Source: Owenia fusiformis
Taxonomy: Eukaryota > Annelida > Polychaeta > Sabellida > Oweniidae
Length of the DNA stretch: 64,000 bases
NCBI GenBank assembly: GCA_903813345.2
Contig: CAIIXF020000004.1
Coordinates: 3,179,525-3,243,524 of the forward strand
Direction of reading: 5' to 3'
This document shows, piece after piece, positions 34,523-46,900 of this stretch (positions within the stretch are counted from its first letter, which is position 1; every line of letters begins with the position of its first letter). Made by a program: the position numbers and the translations under genes. The notes below the pieces were generated by a model. It ran no database searches. It saw only the letters and a program-made list of their open reading frames with translations, and was not told the origin of the DNA.

Positions 34523-35298
34523 TAAACCGCTATCTAAATCATGTCAGTAAGACCTTAGACTTGGTATGTGCTTAGCATGAATGTTGATCTAGTCAAATAG
34601 AACGCTTTCGTGAAAAATAAATCAATAAAGCACGAAATATAGAAGATAATCTCTCAAAATCAAGCATCTAAAGCTGGGTGACCTAATTGTGACGTCACTA
34701 AAAGACAGAATCCATTCGGTGATCGCAAATCATCAATTTCATTGCAGAACCGCAGAACCGCATCGCAGAACCCGTATTCACGTTACTTTGACAACCATTG
34801 TTTTGCTATTATTCATCATATCTTATTTTAATTTTTCAGGGTAGTTAGAAAAATGTCAAATGCTTCTTCACTGAAAATTTGAAAGATAAATGACAAAAAA
34901 TAAAAGTTTGAGAGCAAAATTAGCTTTAGGCTACTTACTGAACGCCCTGTACTAGTGTCAAGACAGTTTCTGGTCCAACCATGGCTATCAAACACCTCTA
35001 CACTTTCGTTGTGGTTCTTACAAATGCCATCTCCTATTACAATTAAAACACCACACCGTGCGCAGATACTGTCTGATCCCAAAAATGAATGACTGTGGGA
35101 CGCAGTGCTGTCCTTTGACATATTATTTATTTAAAGCCCTGCCAACACGGGGCGTGGATGTTAATCTTGCATGCTTTTCAAAGGAACGAAAGTCCGGCGA
35201 GGAGAAACTGAATTTCGTTTCCTTGTTTCACTCCGTTGCATATTGGTATATACATGTAACTTGAAATCCCAAACACCCGGATGTATTATGTACAAATT

Positions 35299-35473
35299 GT
35301 TCGCGGTAACGGATCTCTGTGCGCGGTACAAGAAATATGTTCGGAAACAAAGAAATGGTGGTGCGCGACATAAGATTTCACGTTCGCGATATGAGATTCG
35401 TGGTTCGAGTGCAAGGAACGTAGTTCGCGGAATCAGAACTGATGTTCGCGTTGTTGGAAGTCTAGGAGGCCTG
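35299..35473 (-). repeat. CpG-rich 21-bp-periodic element, copy 2
   Basis: This is an inverted copy of 8408-8582 with about three substitutions, ending at the same CAGGCCTCC boundary. The flanks differ, so this is a discrete repeat and not a long segmental duplication. Confidence 0.75.
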
Positions 35474-35774
35474 TGTTTGAATCGGAGTAAATAAAGATAG
35501 GCCATTCAATGTGGTGAAATTTTACACTCGTTGGACAGAATGTCAGTACAAATGCACTCACCTTCGGTTCGTGATTTGACATCCTGTCCAACTCGTGCTG
35601 AATTTCACCATATGGGACCGAAAATTTTATTCTGTTAAGTGTTAAATTATAAAAGACCGAAATAACGTTGCGATTAAGGTTTTTGGCAATAGCCAGAATA
35701 AAATCTGAGGTCATATACTTTCGATAGAATATAATTTGGAAATTGTAGCCGATATTTTAACCAAAATAAATTAC

Positions 35775-36141
35775 CTGGTCTCGGACCGGGATTTACTTCA
35801 ACCCCACCAATCATCAATGCGATGAGTAAGATAACAAGGAGGGTAGGCGCCATCTTCAACCCAACCTCTCGCATTGTTAACCGCTTTATCCATCCCCGCT
35901 TCAACACTGACTTCTCGGAGTTTGGCGATTGTTGGTCAGAGATGTTCAGTTTATCATGGTGTTTATGTGTGCCTTTTTGATTCGCACTCAGGTTCTGGGA
36001 TTTATTTGGTGGCAGGTGTGTCTCTTTATCGGGTGGTTGGTTTGTTAACCAAGATCGTGTGAATCTAAACGTTGAACTATCAGATGATGATTGACTGAAA
36101 GTCCCTATTGCAGTACGCCATTGTTGAAGACTATTCCCCAT
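35775..36141 (-). CDS. First exon encoding a hydrophobic segment plus a 2A-like NPGP motif
   Basis: An ATG at 36141 opens 122 codons plus one base, ending at a donor (CCAG|GTAATT). The protein begins MGNSLQQW, whose Gly-2 could be myristoylated, and has a Ser/Thr/Lys-rich, low-complexity body. It ends with the hydrophobic stretch TLLVILLIALMIGG, then VEVNPGP and RP. 2A-like peptides (consensus D-x-E-x-N-P-G-P) cause ribosome skipping between G and P. They are known near the N-termini of sea urchin NLR immune receptors and CR1-type retrotransposons. Here the usual D is G, which may weaken skipping. No continuing exon was found to the left: the candidate at 35565-35634 is out of phase. It could also be a captured retrotransposon 5' end, but the splice donor straight after the motif favours a host-type exon. 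Confidence 0.55.
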
Positions 36142-36147
36142 CTTCAC

Positions 36148-36734
36148 ATATTCCTCATATATCAGACAGTGCTATACTCAACATGTACTTGTATTACTCC
36201 AACGGCTCTAACTTTCATGAATTCTGACATCCTGATCGATCAGTTTAATACTTTCTAATGAATACTATACTTTTTCTAAGAACAGTCTGACATCCCGATC
36301 GATCAGTTTTATGCGTTCTATTGAATAACCTATTTTTGAATCGTGTTTTAGCGACATCCAAATAAAACGTATAGCTCCACAATGTGCTTGTATTGTATTC
36401 ATCGAACAAAGACCTATTGACGGGTCTGTTGATTCTGTTGAGAGGGTAAACAGAACAAACTATATTTTCATTTTTAATGGTATTCAATCCTTTTGAGTAA
36501 ACCTTCACTAGAGAAAATATAAGTCTCTCTATAAAACATCCTACGTCACAGCATTAACCTACAACCTTACTGCAACTTGTTGGTCCTTTTAGAATAATGA
36601 AATGTTTAAATTGAAATTCCAAATTTACAGTGGAGTTCTCTTACAAAATGTCAAAATCTAAAATTTTGAAATAGTGTGGCACGATTTGTAAACAGTCATT
36701 GATTAAACATGATTGAAAATGTTAAGAAAAATAA
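36148..36734. other. No gene seen
   Basis: AT-rich sequence upstream of the NPGP exon. Two related phrases (TTCTGACATCCTGATCGATC near 36221 and TCTGACATCCCGATCGATCA near 36285) form a short direct repeat. The promoter of the NPGP exon could lie here, but no clear TATA box was identified. Confidence 0.4.
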
Positions 36735-36870
36735 TTGCTATAAACCAGGCATCAATGGTCTACACGACCTGTATTTTATTTCATGTATTTTTATTGTATA
36801 ATATATGTTAGACTTTAGAATATTATATTTTACAAAATGAATGGAGAAGGGGGGGGGGGGGGGGGCTAAA
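36735..36870 (+). repeat. Repeat copy that serves as empty site for the 5.1-kb element
   Basis: It runs GCTATAAACCAGGCATCAAT, through GGTCTACACGACC, to AATGAATGGAGAA and a poly-G run. The same repeat, split by the 5.1-kb element, lies at 37243-37274 and 42393-42500. Related fragments occur near 37128, 39917 (inverted) and 43540. Confidence 0.75.
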
Positions 36871-38587
36871 GCTGGCAATTAAGACAGGTTGAAAGAAACT
36901 TAGTCAAAATTTCATTGATACTGCTATACCAGTTAGGCGGGTAAGACTAAAAGCTATCACCAAAGAGAGTGGCAGACCAATTGAACTCCTCTTTTAGATC
37001 AAATACAATTCAAATTGAAGGACTTGTTACATTATTTTATTACTTAGAACCCCTGGCACTATATAACCGCAAAATCTGGTGTACGTAGGTTGGAAAATGA
37101 AAAAGGTATAATGTCTTGAAAAAGTGGCGTTTTTTGGCCCACCCTGTATGTTAGGTCTTCTAGGATTTTTTGAACCGATTCGCTTCTAAGATATGAGATC
37201 TATTTAAAAGGCGCATCGACATCAACGCGCAAGTCAGTGTTTTTTGCTATAAACCAGGCAACAATGGTCTACACAGGGCGTTTGTAAAACACGAAACGAA
37301 ACGAAACCAAAACGAAACGAAACGAAACGAAACCATAACGAAACGAAACGAAACCAAACACTCATAGATAAAAGCGACAATTTTGGGTTTAGAATTTTCG
37401 AAAAATAAAGTGTTTTTGTTTGTCCCGGGAGTTAGTATGTTATTCTATGATGTCCCAAGATACTATATTCCAAAAATTACAAGGTAGACTCTTAACCACA
37501 GTTAACGTTATGAAATGAGGGAATGCAGAAGTGATACACCCACATTACTCAAAAATGCTGTTTGTAAAAGTAGACCTACGTTATTTGAACGACTCGCTAT
37601 TAACAGAATCTTATTCTTAATACATTAAGCAACAAGCTTAAACTGGACAAAATCGTTTCCCATGAGAAACACAAATTGGGTTTTATGGCAAAAACAAATA
37701 AAGAAATACTGCGAATAAAACATTTTAAATGAGACACCTCTTGTTGTATCACTAACAACTAAATACATAAAATAAATTATACTGACGTATCGCAAAAAGG
37801 TCGCGCAGGCGTATTTTTGGCGTACCAAATTATAGTCCATGTTATGTAAATTCTAGGGCCTGGTGACCCAGTATTGCTTACCGGTAACTGAACTTGGAAC
37901 TCAGTAGTTTTATATGTCCTCCATTTATTTTTAATAAAATTGAGTCTTTAGCTCCAGGCTTAATGGCCGAATTTTAGCTTTCTTTACCAGAGGTAAAAAA
38001 ACGAAAAGTATTTGAAACATTTGTTTCAGGTCTAAAGTGACATTTATTTGTAAATATCATGTGTTATTAATTTAAATGTATTTTCTCGCATATACGCCCC
38101 CCTAAATTTAGGCCCATGGGCCAAAAATCGAATGTAGTATGCTTATCACTAAAGCCAGATAAGTGTTTCACTCGTGATGAATATAAAACTTGAAAAATTG
38201 TCATTTTAGATTCTTACCAAATTGCACCCTCGGTAACCTAAGCTAGTAAAGAATCATTTCTCCAAGTAGTTTTGTAAACACATAATAGCCACTTTATAAC
38301 TATTTTTAATTTTATGTTTGGTAAACTAGATTATCATTGGAGCAGAAACGAACAAAAACTATTACAATTGATGAAAGTACGAACGTAGATAATTAAATAC
38401 AAGTAATTTTGAATCAACTCAATGATAAATTATCGCAGTACTTTGTTGTTATAGTTTGATACAATTTTACTAATTCATGTTACTCAATGAAATAATCGAC
38501 TCATTTCATAGAACTAGATGTAATGAACCTAATGTATGATAAATATGTACATGTGAGTACGTTCTGCATACAATTTTTCTATATCAA

Positions 38588-38839
38588 TTAGAGAGTCGCT
38601 GATTGTGGCTTTTTGGCGAACAAATCATGGGGGATACATCTTTTGTAATCAGGGCTTTTTAAGCAATGAAAGCATGTGAACACGTTTCGAACAACAACCC
38701 CCATTTTGAAAGAACATCGTTTAGTGTCGTGGACCCAAGAAGGGCATTTCGAGCATTTTACCCATTCTACTTTTGATTCTAAATCAGAGTAGTAATTTAC
38801 TCCACAAGCCAGAAGCCCGTTTCTCGAAAACATCGTCAA
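38588..38839 (-). pseudogene. Cys/His-rich transposase-like zinc-finger remnant
   Basis: An 83-codon frame contains WVKCSKCPSWVHD and, later, CFHC, the C-x2-C...W-x-H...C...C-x2-C layout of PHD-like fingers at the C-termini of pogo/jerky-type transposases. No DDE domain lies next to it. A second short - strand frame ending near 39500 (with NDKIIEIMAHYVSAAISVL) may be another remnant. Both calls are tentative. Confidence 0.35.
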
Positions 38840-41267
38840 TTACGATTCGTGAATTCAATTGTCTTCTACGATTTTTCCGTTTCTCGAAACTTGACGATTA
38901 TCGTCAATCTACGATTTTATCGTGGATGGAGACGATATTGACGACACCTCTAAGGGTACTCGTCAACCATCCACGATTCTTTTCCTGTGATCTGATTGGT
39001 CTATAAAACACTGCACGAAACGTGTCTGGGGACAGTTATGAAATATTTGTTGGGGAAACCAGATGGAAAAACAACTGAGGCGAACATATTCGAGTTAAAT
39101 TTTCTTGTTCTTTTAATATTCAAACTTATGTTCCTATTGTGTATTATTTTGGAAGGAAAAAGTATTCCGGGTATTATTGAGTGATGTTTGTTAATGTACA
39201 ATTATGTACGGTTATTTGTTAGACGGTTAAGCCAAAGTTCTGGTCTTCAAATAAAATATGAATTTCATTAATTTTTTTTCAATTTCAATTTATTTATATT
39301 ATCTTGATATTGATATAAATACAAATGTATGCCTTTTTTAACTTAATAACATAGGCCTAAATGGCAAATTAAAAATATATGATACAGGAATTTACACAAT
39401 ACAAAAACCACGTAGTATGTTCAGTTTGTATCTATGCTTGCTCCCCCTCCCACCCTTAAGGTTCCCAAAGGATTTTAGAATGTTTCACTGGCTGTTCAAT
39501 ACTGAGATTGCTGCTGAGACATAGTGAGCCATGATTTCAATAATTTTGTCATTCATCACATCACTAAGGTTGGTATCCCCATACAAAAGTGTATCTGACT
39601 TCTTAGAGATTATTAAATTTCATCAAATTCAAATCTCATCACGAATAACCACGACCATATCCTGATTTATCAGAGCCGTTTTCACGCCTGGTGATCGGAC
39701 AGAATTAACGAACGGAGGGGATGCGGTAATTGTTGCAAGAAAATTCAAACAAATCAACAAAGTTTGCACGAATTTGCATATTTGAAAAATGATTAATTAT
39801 TAATCCAACTTCCGTTCAATTATATTTTACATATCGAATGGTGACTAATTCTAAAAAGCCAACAAATGACACTATTTTGTGATAATAACGTCCTTTATAA
39901 TATTTATTACAATGTCGTGTAGACCATTGTTGCCTGATTTAAATTGACTTTTACACGTTGATGAAAATAAGCCTTTTTCAATAGATCTCATATCGTAGCA
40001 AGTTGAAAAAAATCCTAGAATAGCTATATATACCTACATATTTTAACATACCGTGCGCCTATTCATTTAGCAATTCAATCGTATTTGATGCAAATTCTCA
40101 CTACCAGTTATGAATTAAACGCGCATGAAATTCTATGCGCTACCATAGGCCACCATTAAAATTTTTGCATCAAGGGCTGAATAGGCACGGACGTTAAACC
40201 TAGGGCGGGCCACAAGATATGTCAGATGAGAAATAAGGCCAAGACTAGGTTTAACTTGTTGAACTAACTGTAACTGTGCCTGTTTATATACAACACTAAA
40301 TAATCATTATGATTATCTCAATTCATTCAATAATGAGATGGCTTTTGATTTAAGCGACGGCCCCACTCATGCATGACTTGTATTATGGAGTCGTATGTGA
40401 TGGGGTCGTTGCAAGTTGATGAGAGTTAGTTGTCTGATTTTAAGCATATACATTAATAACGTTAATGTATAATAATGTTAGATATGTGATATAACTATAA
40501 TACTTAATATTCATCAATTAAACCTGATTTTTCTCAAAAGGGCCTTGTCAAGACAAAGTATCTAGAGGGTCGCTGATGACCCAAGATATCCTTAATTTTG
40601 TAAATATGCATATAGCGAGCCAGATTTTTTATTTTCCATTATATTAGGATTTTAAAATCTCTTTCCAATATACAGTAAGCAATATCCAATTGGAAAAGAA
40701 AAACATCACACGTTTCACAAATGATCCAGATATCATTCCAAAAAACTGTTTAGAGCCACGGAGTCGCTTATTGTGCCTTTGATTACTACAAGTCTTAATG
40801 TTAATAAATGTTCCTTAGGACGTCAGGAAACAATCATGATTACATCATGATTACCACTCTTATATATATCTTTACCATCGAACTTTCAAATCTAGACTGA
40901 CGATCTCACATACATCCGTGAAAACGTCGAAAAATTGTTCAAAAACTGTCTCGTTGCTAATAGAGACCATCTAGACAACACTAACTTCAAAGTGTGCATA
41001 AATTAACTAGCTGTCAATCAAACTTGGGACAAGATGCGCTAAGCCAAATAGCCGTAAAAATTGCACAAATCTACTAAAAATACAGCTTTTCAACTTAGGA
41101 TATCTCTACACATATAAGACTAATTTAAACGATATAAACACTGTTAAAAAGCTTGATTCAATCTTGTTTAAAGAAATAATTCCCAGAATTTTTAACCGTA
41201 TAGTTTTCTCTGCACAAGACGAAACAGAAACCCAGTAAACTGAAAACTATAACTAATAGCGGCCGGC

Positions 41268-41286
41268 GGCCGGTAAAACAATAAAC
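41268..41286. repeat. GC-rich palindromic motif GCGGCCGGCGGCCGG
   Basis: A tandem GCGGCCG/GCGGCCG unit sits in very AT-rich DNA inside the 5.1-kb element. It is recorded only as a composition outlier. Confidence 0.5.
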
Positions 41287-41649
41287 TCGCCAATTTACAC
41301 TGCTGATTAAATTCACTCTAACTCAATAATTATAACTCCGATTTCCATGAAATAAAAACTGTTAAAACGAGAAAGAATTCCTCTTTTTAACCATATATAG
41401 GCCTAAATCATTATTTGTTTTACTTGATTAGTACACGAAAATTATGTTTTAAGTTAAGCAATAAAAATGCGCTACCGTCACAATATGTTTGAAAACATTT
41501 TCCAATAATATAATTAAACAGTACCGATCAATTTAGAACAAAATTGAACGTTTCTCATACGTTTCTCGCCCTTGCAAAATATAAAAACATCGCTCTTTTC
41601 ATGGACTTAAGTCAATCTTTCTAACGAAACTTATTTCCTTATAAATATA

Positions 41650-42055
41650 CCAGGATTGGAAACAGGACTCAGCAAGCGCTTTGGCAGAAGGTCACGTTAT
41701 CAACTCTAAATAAACAGGCATCATTGGTTAACTCTTAGACATGTTAGAAAACATGTGCTTGTGATTGATCATGTGATCATATCATGCTATTTGATTGGAC
41801 ATTCTTTAGACTGATGTTCATAATTCTGATTACATCATCCATTGCCAAAACTCTTGCTGAATCTTACCAGTTGACAAAAATTATTCAAATGAGGCTAATA
41901 GATACACTTATAGTTATGATTTCCAGTGTTTAGATACTATTAGAATCTTGTTAATACAGCTGTGCAAGTCACCAAGATGCGCTACAGTAATTTAGGCGAA
42001 AATTGGGAAATAAAAAAGGTAACTTTATTTTTTTAATTCCTGTTTCCAATCCTGG
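41650..42055. mobile_element. 406-bp TA-flanked MITE
   Basis: The ends CCAGGATTGGAAACAGGA and TCCTGTTTCCAATCCTGG are exact inverses, flanked by TATA on both sides. This fits a Tc1/mariner-type MITE nested in the 5.1-kb element. No ORF. Confidence 0.85.
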
Positions 42056-42795
42056 TATAATTATATGGAAATATTAGTTTCGAAAGAAACAATGACTAAA
42101 GTCCGTGGCTCTTTTGGACAATTTTGATTAATGACTTAATGACTACACTGCTCTAGAGGATAGAGGTCAATGATAGAAACAAGGGTAAAAGTAATAGCCT
42201 TCGTGAAATAAGCGCATCGATGTCGTCATCACTCTGAGGACCAATGATTAAAAGGAATTATTCGTTGAAACATCTGCAAACAGAAATGTCCTGAATGTAC
42301 GTCACAAAATAGCGTTTCGTTTCGTTTCGTTTCGTTATGGTTTCGTTTCGTTTCGTTTTGGTTTCGTTTCGTTTCGTGTTTTACAAACGCCCGTCTAACA
42401 CGACCAGTATTCTACTTTATGTATTTCTATCTATTGTATAATATCTGTGTGTGACTTCAGTAAACTATGTTACAAAATGAATGGAGAGGGGGGGGGGGGG
42501 TCGACAAATCCTGGATCTGGAGATCTGGTCGAAAATTTCAAGAAATTAAATATTGAAAAATGGGGAGGGGGAAGGGGGAGGGGAAACCTAGATTACTGAA
42601 TAGATAATTACTTTGCAAAATAAAAATCCTACAAAATACCTCTGGCTGAAATTTTGAACATTGGTTGAGAAAAAACCGTTTTATTATTATAAGCATATTT
42701 GAGCCAAAACTTGTAGCATTGACCAATTTTCATGATTTCCTTTGCTTCTAATTATAGATGTCATGTGGTTTTAAAGGTACATATCAAAATAATGC

Positions 42796-43100
42796 CAAGG
42801 AGGATTGGCTCCCAGAGTGCACCACCGATATTCTGTCCCATATATGGGTATGTCGTAATACAAAATTCGAATTCAAACAGCCGCCATTTTGTTCACTTCA
42901 ACATTTAAATCGTGAATTTTGGTCTTATTTCCAAACGAAAAATTCCAAAACTCACAAGAAACGATCGAGATATTGGTTCGAATCTTTTGAACTGTTTATT
43001 TTGAATTTATAGTCGGTTTTAATTTCAGAAAATAACGACATTTCGACGTTTTCATTGTTGGAAAATATCGAGTTTCGATCCTGGGAGCCAATCCTCCTTG
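42796..43100. mobile_element. 305-bp MITE with 9-bp target duplication (Mutator-like)
   Basis: TIRs CAAGGAGGATTGGCTCCCAG and CTGGGAGCCAATCCTCCTTG are exact inverses. AAATAATGC is duplicated at 42787-42795 and 43101-43109. A 9-bp duplication points to the Mutator superfamily. Short open frames here are incidental. Confidence 0.85.
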
Positions 43101-43964
43101 AAATAATGCATCGAATTACATTTTTTGTTCAATATTTACTGATTTATGTAAAACATTTTAAAATAGATAAAGCCATCCAAGAAGACAGAACATTTCTTTT
43201 TTTCCAAAAACTAGCTAGCAACTGCAATTGCGATTTCCTCTAATAAGCTACTTGTTTGTTAAGTTACATACTTCTAATTATTCTTTAATCTTTTGATGCA
43301 AATATATCCACATTTGTAAATTACATGCATATTTAGATGGGAAATGACTAAAAATAGCTGTAGAATGGAAAAGTCTTGGAGGGGGAGACAAATAAAATTA
43401 TTTCTACCCCTAATTTTTATGGATATATGCCGAACGTGAGTCGCAGACACCTGTGCGCCGCAATATGATATTGAAAACATTGTATCTCAGTCAATAAGTC
43501 TGATTACCTTGTAATGGCTTGTTTGAAAGTCTATTAACATATCTTAGCCTGGAAGCGTATCGGTTCAAACAGAAGACCTAACATATTTTGCCATGCACTG
43601 CGCCTATTCATTCAAGTTCTGGCAATTCAGTTGTAAATTTTCTCTGGAAAAATAAATCTTCCAAATTTGTTGAGTTTTCTTGCACTGAGAAATCGCCTAC
43701 TCCCCCCCATCCATTTTGTACGATCACCTACCCTTTTTCACCTGCTCAGCTTTGTCGATGCTAATTACACGAACAATAAATAAATTAAAATAAAAAGTAC
43801 ACGTTCGCAAAAGTTAAGCATTTCACGGCGTGTCATGATTTGTGACACACCCCGTGTAAATTATTTACATTTTGGTCAAGATTTTCAAATTATTTAGTAA
43901 ATTGTCAAGTATTATGCGTGAATGAAGAATTTCAGACAGATATTAATACCTTATCATTTTAGTT

Positions 43965-46900
43965 ATGTTCTCACCACATAGCAGCAATGGGTTCTGTAAG
44001 TATTGCGTTTATGGATTTGTTCCAGAGCTCTAGAGAGCATGGGAAGTCACCTCCCTTTACTTACTTCGAGAGCCATGTTCGATGTTGATGTTAGATTTGA
44101 ACTTTTGGCTCCCCGGGTCAATACATACACTATACTTGCCATTCGTTTTGTTGATTGTATAGCAAAAGTAGTACTTAAAACACTAGTTTGCTAGTCTACT
44201 TTGTAGATGTACATGAATGGCACATATATGTGTACATGTATTGACAATTATGTTTGGTAGTAGCTAGTAGGACTAGGACGTGTCAGGGACCGCTAGATCT
44301 AACATATTATAATTTTGCACCAAATAATTAATTATATTTTTGGCAGTCTCAGTAAATCAATGGGATAGGTCCTACATGTTTTTACAGCCAAAAATCAATG
44401 CTCGCTATAAATGTAGTAAAATCTTTTTTTGTTTGTGGGCTATTTTTCTTACCATATAACCGAACGGGAAGTTTTTGAATAGGACTACATGATCTGAATG
44501 GATGCGAGGATTTGATGGGCTGAGATTTGAGAAATCATGATTGAACTTTGTCAATTTTACATGTATTTCAATGGGTGAAAAAATGAGTCGCTCTACATGT
44601 ACTGTACCTCCACTGGGGCTGAGAGCTGAATAATAATGAGCTTTAAACATGAATAATGTGATCAGCGGCTTACTTCTGCTCTAACTGTATCCTACACCAG
44701 TGCCATCCGTACAAGTATTGGAGCGCTGTTCAAGTACTTCTTTGTCGACCGATATTTGTTCATCGAGGGAATGTTTTTTTCCAATATGGAGGTTTGCTTT
44801 TACAAATGTAGGGGGTTTTGCAATGACTTCTCAAAAGGAATTCTCAACTAACTACATAGCAACGGTGTCATAAACAATTTCTGATCGCAAAAGGTCAGTT
44901 CCATCCAAAACCCAGTGTTCACTTATTTCTAACAGTTTCAGCGAATTTTAAAGTATGAATCAATTGTCACAAATAAACATCATATAAAATGTTGTGAATT
45001 TTGTTCCAATGAGGTTCGGATAGATTCTGAAAATATATTTTATTCTGCACTCCAATACTTTCACAGATAGATGATACTGATGAAGGACACAGTTGATCAC
45101 ATTAATTCGTGTTTTCAAGGTCACTATTATTCAGGCTGCCCAGTACGCAGTGGGAAAGCTAATGCCAGAGCCAGAGGCTTGGTACAGTGCAATGGGTTAA
45201 TTCCAAAGACAAAGCTCTAATAAAATCCAATGGAGAAACATTGAAATCTTCCGAATAAATAATGAAAATACGAGGATTTTCGATACCAAATCCAATATAC
45301 CACGATTTGGCTCCATATGACCCTTTAAGGTGACAGTGGAATTAATAAATAAGGAAAAAATATCTGGAAAAAGTACCATGATTTTTCAAGTTGTTTTTCT
45401 TGGTGACAGATGTACTTTATGAGTGAATACATATATCAAAATGAGCACCACATGTAAATGCATTTTACAGAACCATAAATTTTAAGTGCTATGGTCCCTA
45501 GAGGCAGTATTCAAACCATGAAGTGAGAGGGACAGGGACACATTTGAAAATGTGAAAATTTTGGTCATCTTTCCTTACCAGGGAACATCAAACATTTGTG
45601 AAAATGTGCATTAGTTATGTTGTCATTGAGATTGGAGGCTCATACCATCCGTCGTCAATTTATTTCCTGTCATCCATCTTGTTTTCTCAGACTGATATAT
45701 TTGAGTCAATTAGATATGATATTACAATATACTTATATTTTTTATAATTCATTATATCCATTTATTTTAATATTTCAATGTTAGAAATTGCAAAATTATC
45801 AATATCAAAGCTATACCGTGTATCCAATATTCCTGGGATTTTACCTGTGAAATTATTTTGTTTTGACAAGTGATATTACAATTTCACTTTTGCTTATAAT
45901 AGCCCAAAATAAATTTATTTTTAAAGATCGAAGAAAGAATAAGTGCTCAACTGATAACAATTGATATAATCTTTTATTTTGACAAACTAATAAACACACA
46001 AATTAGCGTTTACTTACCAAGAATTGATAAATACTGCATGAATTTGTTCCAAAAGTTTGTTCCCGACGTAGCCTTTTCACGATCTTATCTTTGGAAAATG
46101 ATACAACCGCTATTTGTAGTTTGCAGTTTTTTGGCTTTTATTTTTTTCAATAATTTATAAAAAATCATCTTATTGAAAATTTGATTGGTTAATCTGGCTT
46201 ATTTATCAGCCGAAGTCAGAATCATCCCCATCCGAAGTTATATTGTATTCATCAGCACTTCCGCTGAAAATAGCTGTGTGATTGTGTAAAGGAATCATCA
46301 AAATGTAACCAAAATATGTAAAATTGGAGACAAATTGGGGATGTTACATCTTATATAAAGCTTAGTTTTTAATAAAATCGCTTCATCTTACACAATCATA
46401 GGAATTTTACTTTGCAAAATCAATTGAAAGTTTTCATTTCAAATCAAAAATTTTTGGGCGATAATAAATTTACAGAAATCGTGCTGTGAAAATTAAACTT
46501 TCAATCAATCATAAACTACCAATTAAATTATGATTTCACGAATCATTTCTGTCTTTCTGACATATCTGTAATATCATTCTGGTGCATTTACATATGATAT
46601 AAACCCCATTTAAAGGTCTTATGTTTATTTATCTTCAGATCATGCCCCTATCAGCAAAGCTCTGCTTGGAGGTGTTGTGTTGACATCATTGCTTTGAATA
46701 TTCCACTCTACTCACACAAGCCAATGTCTTCCATATAAACCCCATTTAAAGGTCTTATGTTTATTTATCTTCAGATCATGCTCCTGTCAGCAAAGCTCTG
46801 CTTGGAGGTGTGGTACTGACATCATTTGCTTTGAATATTCCACTCTACACACACAAGCCAATGTCTTCCATATAAACCCCATTTAAAGATCTTATGTTTA

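Larger units (their letters stand above)
33517..34949 (-). mobile_element. Mariner element with long TIRs, internally deleted
   Basis: The ends are CAGGGCGTTCAGTAAGTA and its inverse, flanked by TA at 33515-33516 and 34950-34951. Similarity between the inverted ends continues for well over 100 bp. At 1433 bp it keeps only the N-terminal part of a transposase on the - strand, with too little room left for the DDD catalytic domain. It is therefore non-autonomous. Confidence 0.9.
37275..42392. mobile_element. 5.1-kb element with GAAAC-pentamer TIRs (hAT-like by target duplication)
   Basis: TIRs of about 75-80 bp begin AGGGCGTTTGTAAAACACGA and continue as tandem GAAAC pentamers broken by CCAAAA and CCATAA. 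The right copy (42313-42392) is the inverse, one pentamer shorter. GTCTACAC (37267-37274) and GTCTAACAC (42393-42401) flank it, an approximate 8-bp duplication as in hAT elements. The empty repeat at 36735 confirms the boundaries. No intact transposase was found. The interior holds the zinc-finger remnant at 38588-38839 and a nested MITE at 41650-42055, so it is decayed or non-autonomous. Confidence 0.75.

Noticed and set aside
35565-35634. Second exon of the NPGP gene (AACAG acceptor, GTGAGT donor)
   Set aside because: Joining in phase gives an immediate stop, and the segment forms half of an imperfect inverted repeat with 35512-35550.
37128-37160. CCCACCCTGTA terminus as the right end of a mariner element starting at 5093 or 5949
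   Set aside because: The flanking sequences do not match as TIRs and the distance is too great; these are separate fragments.
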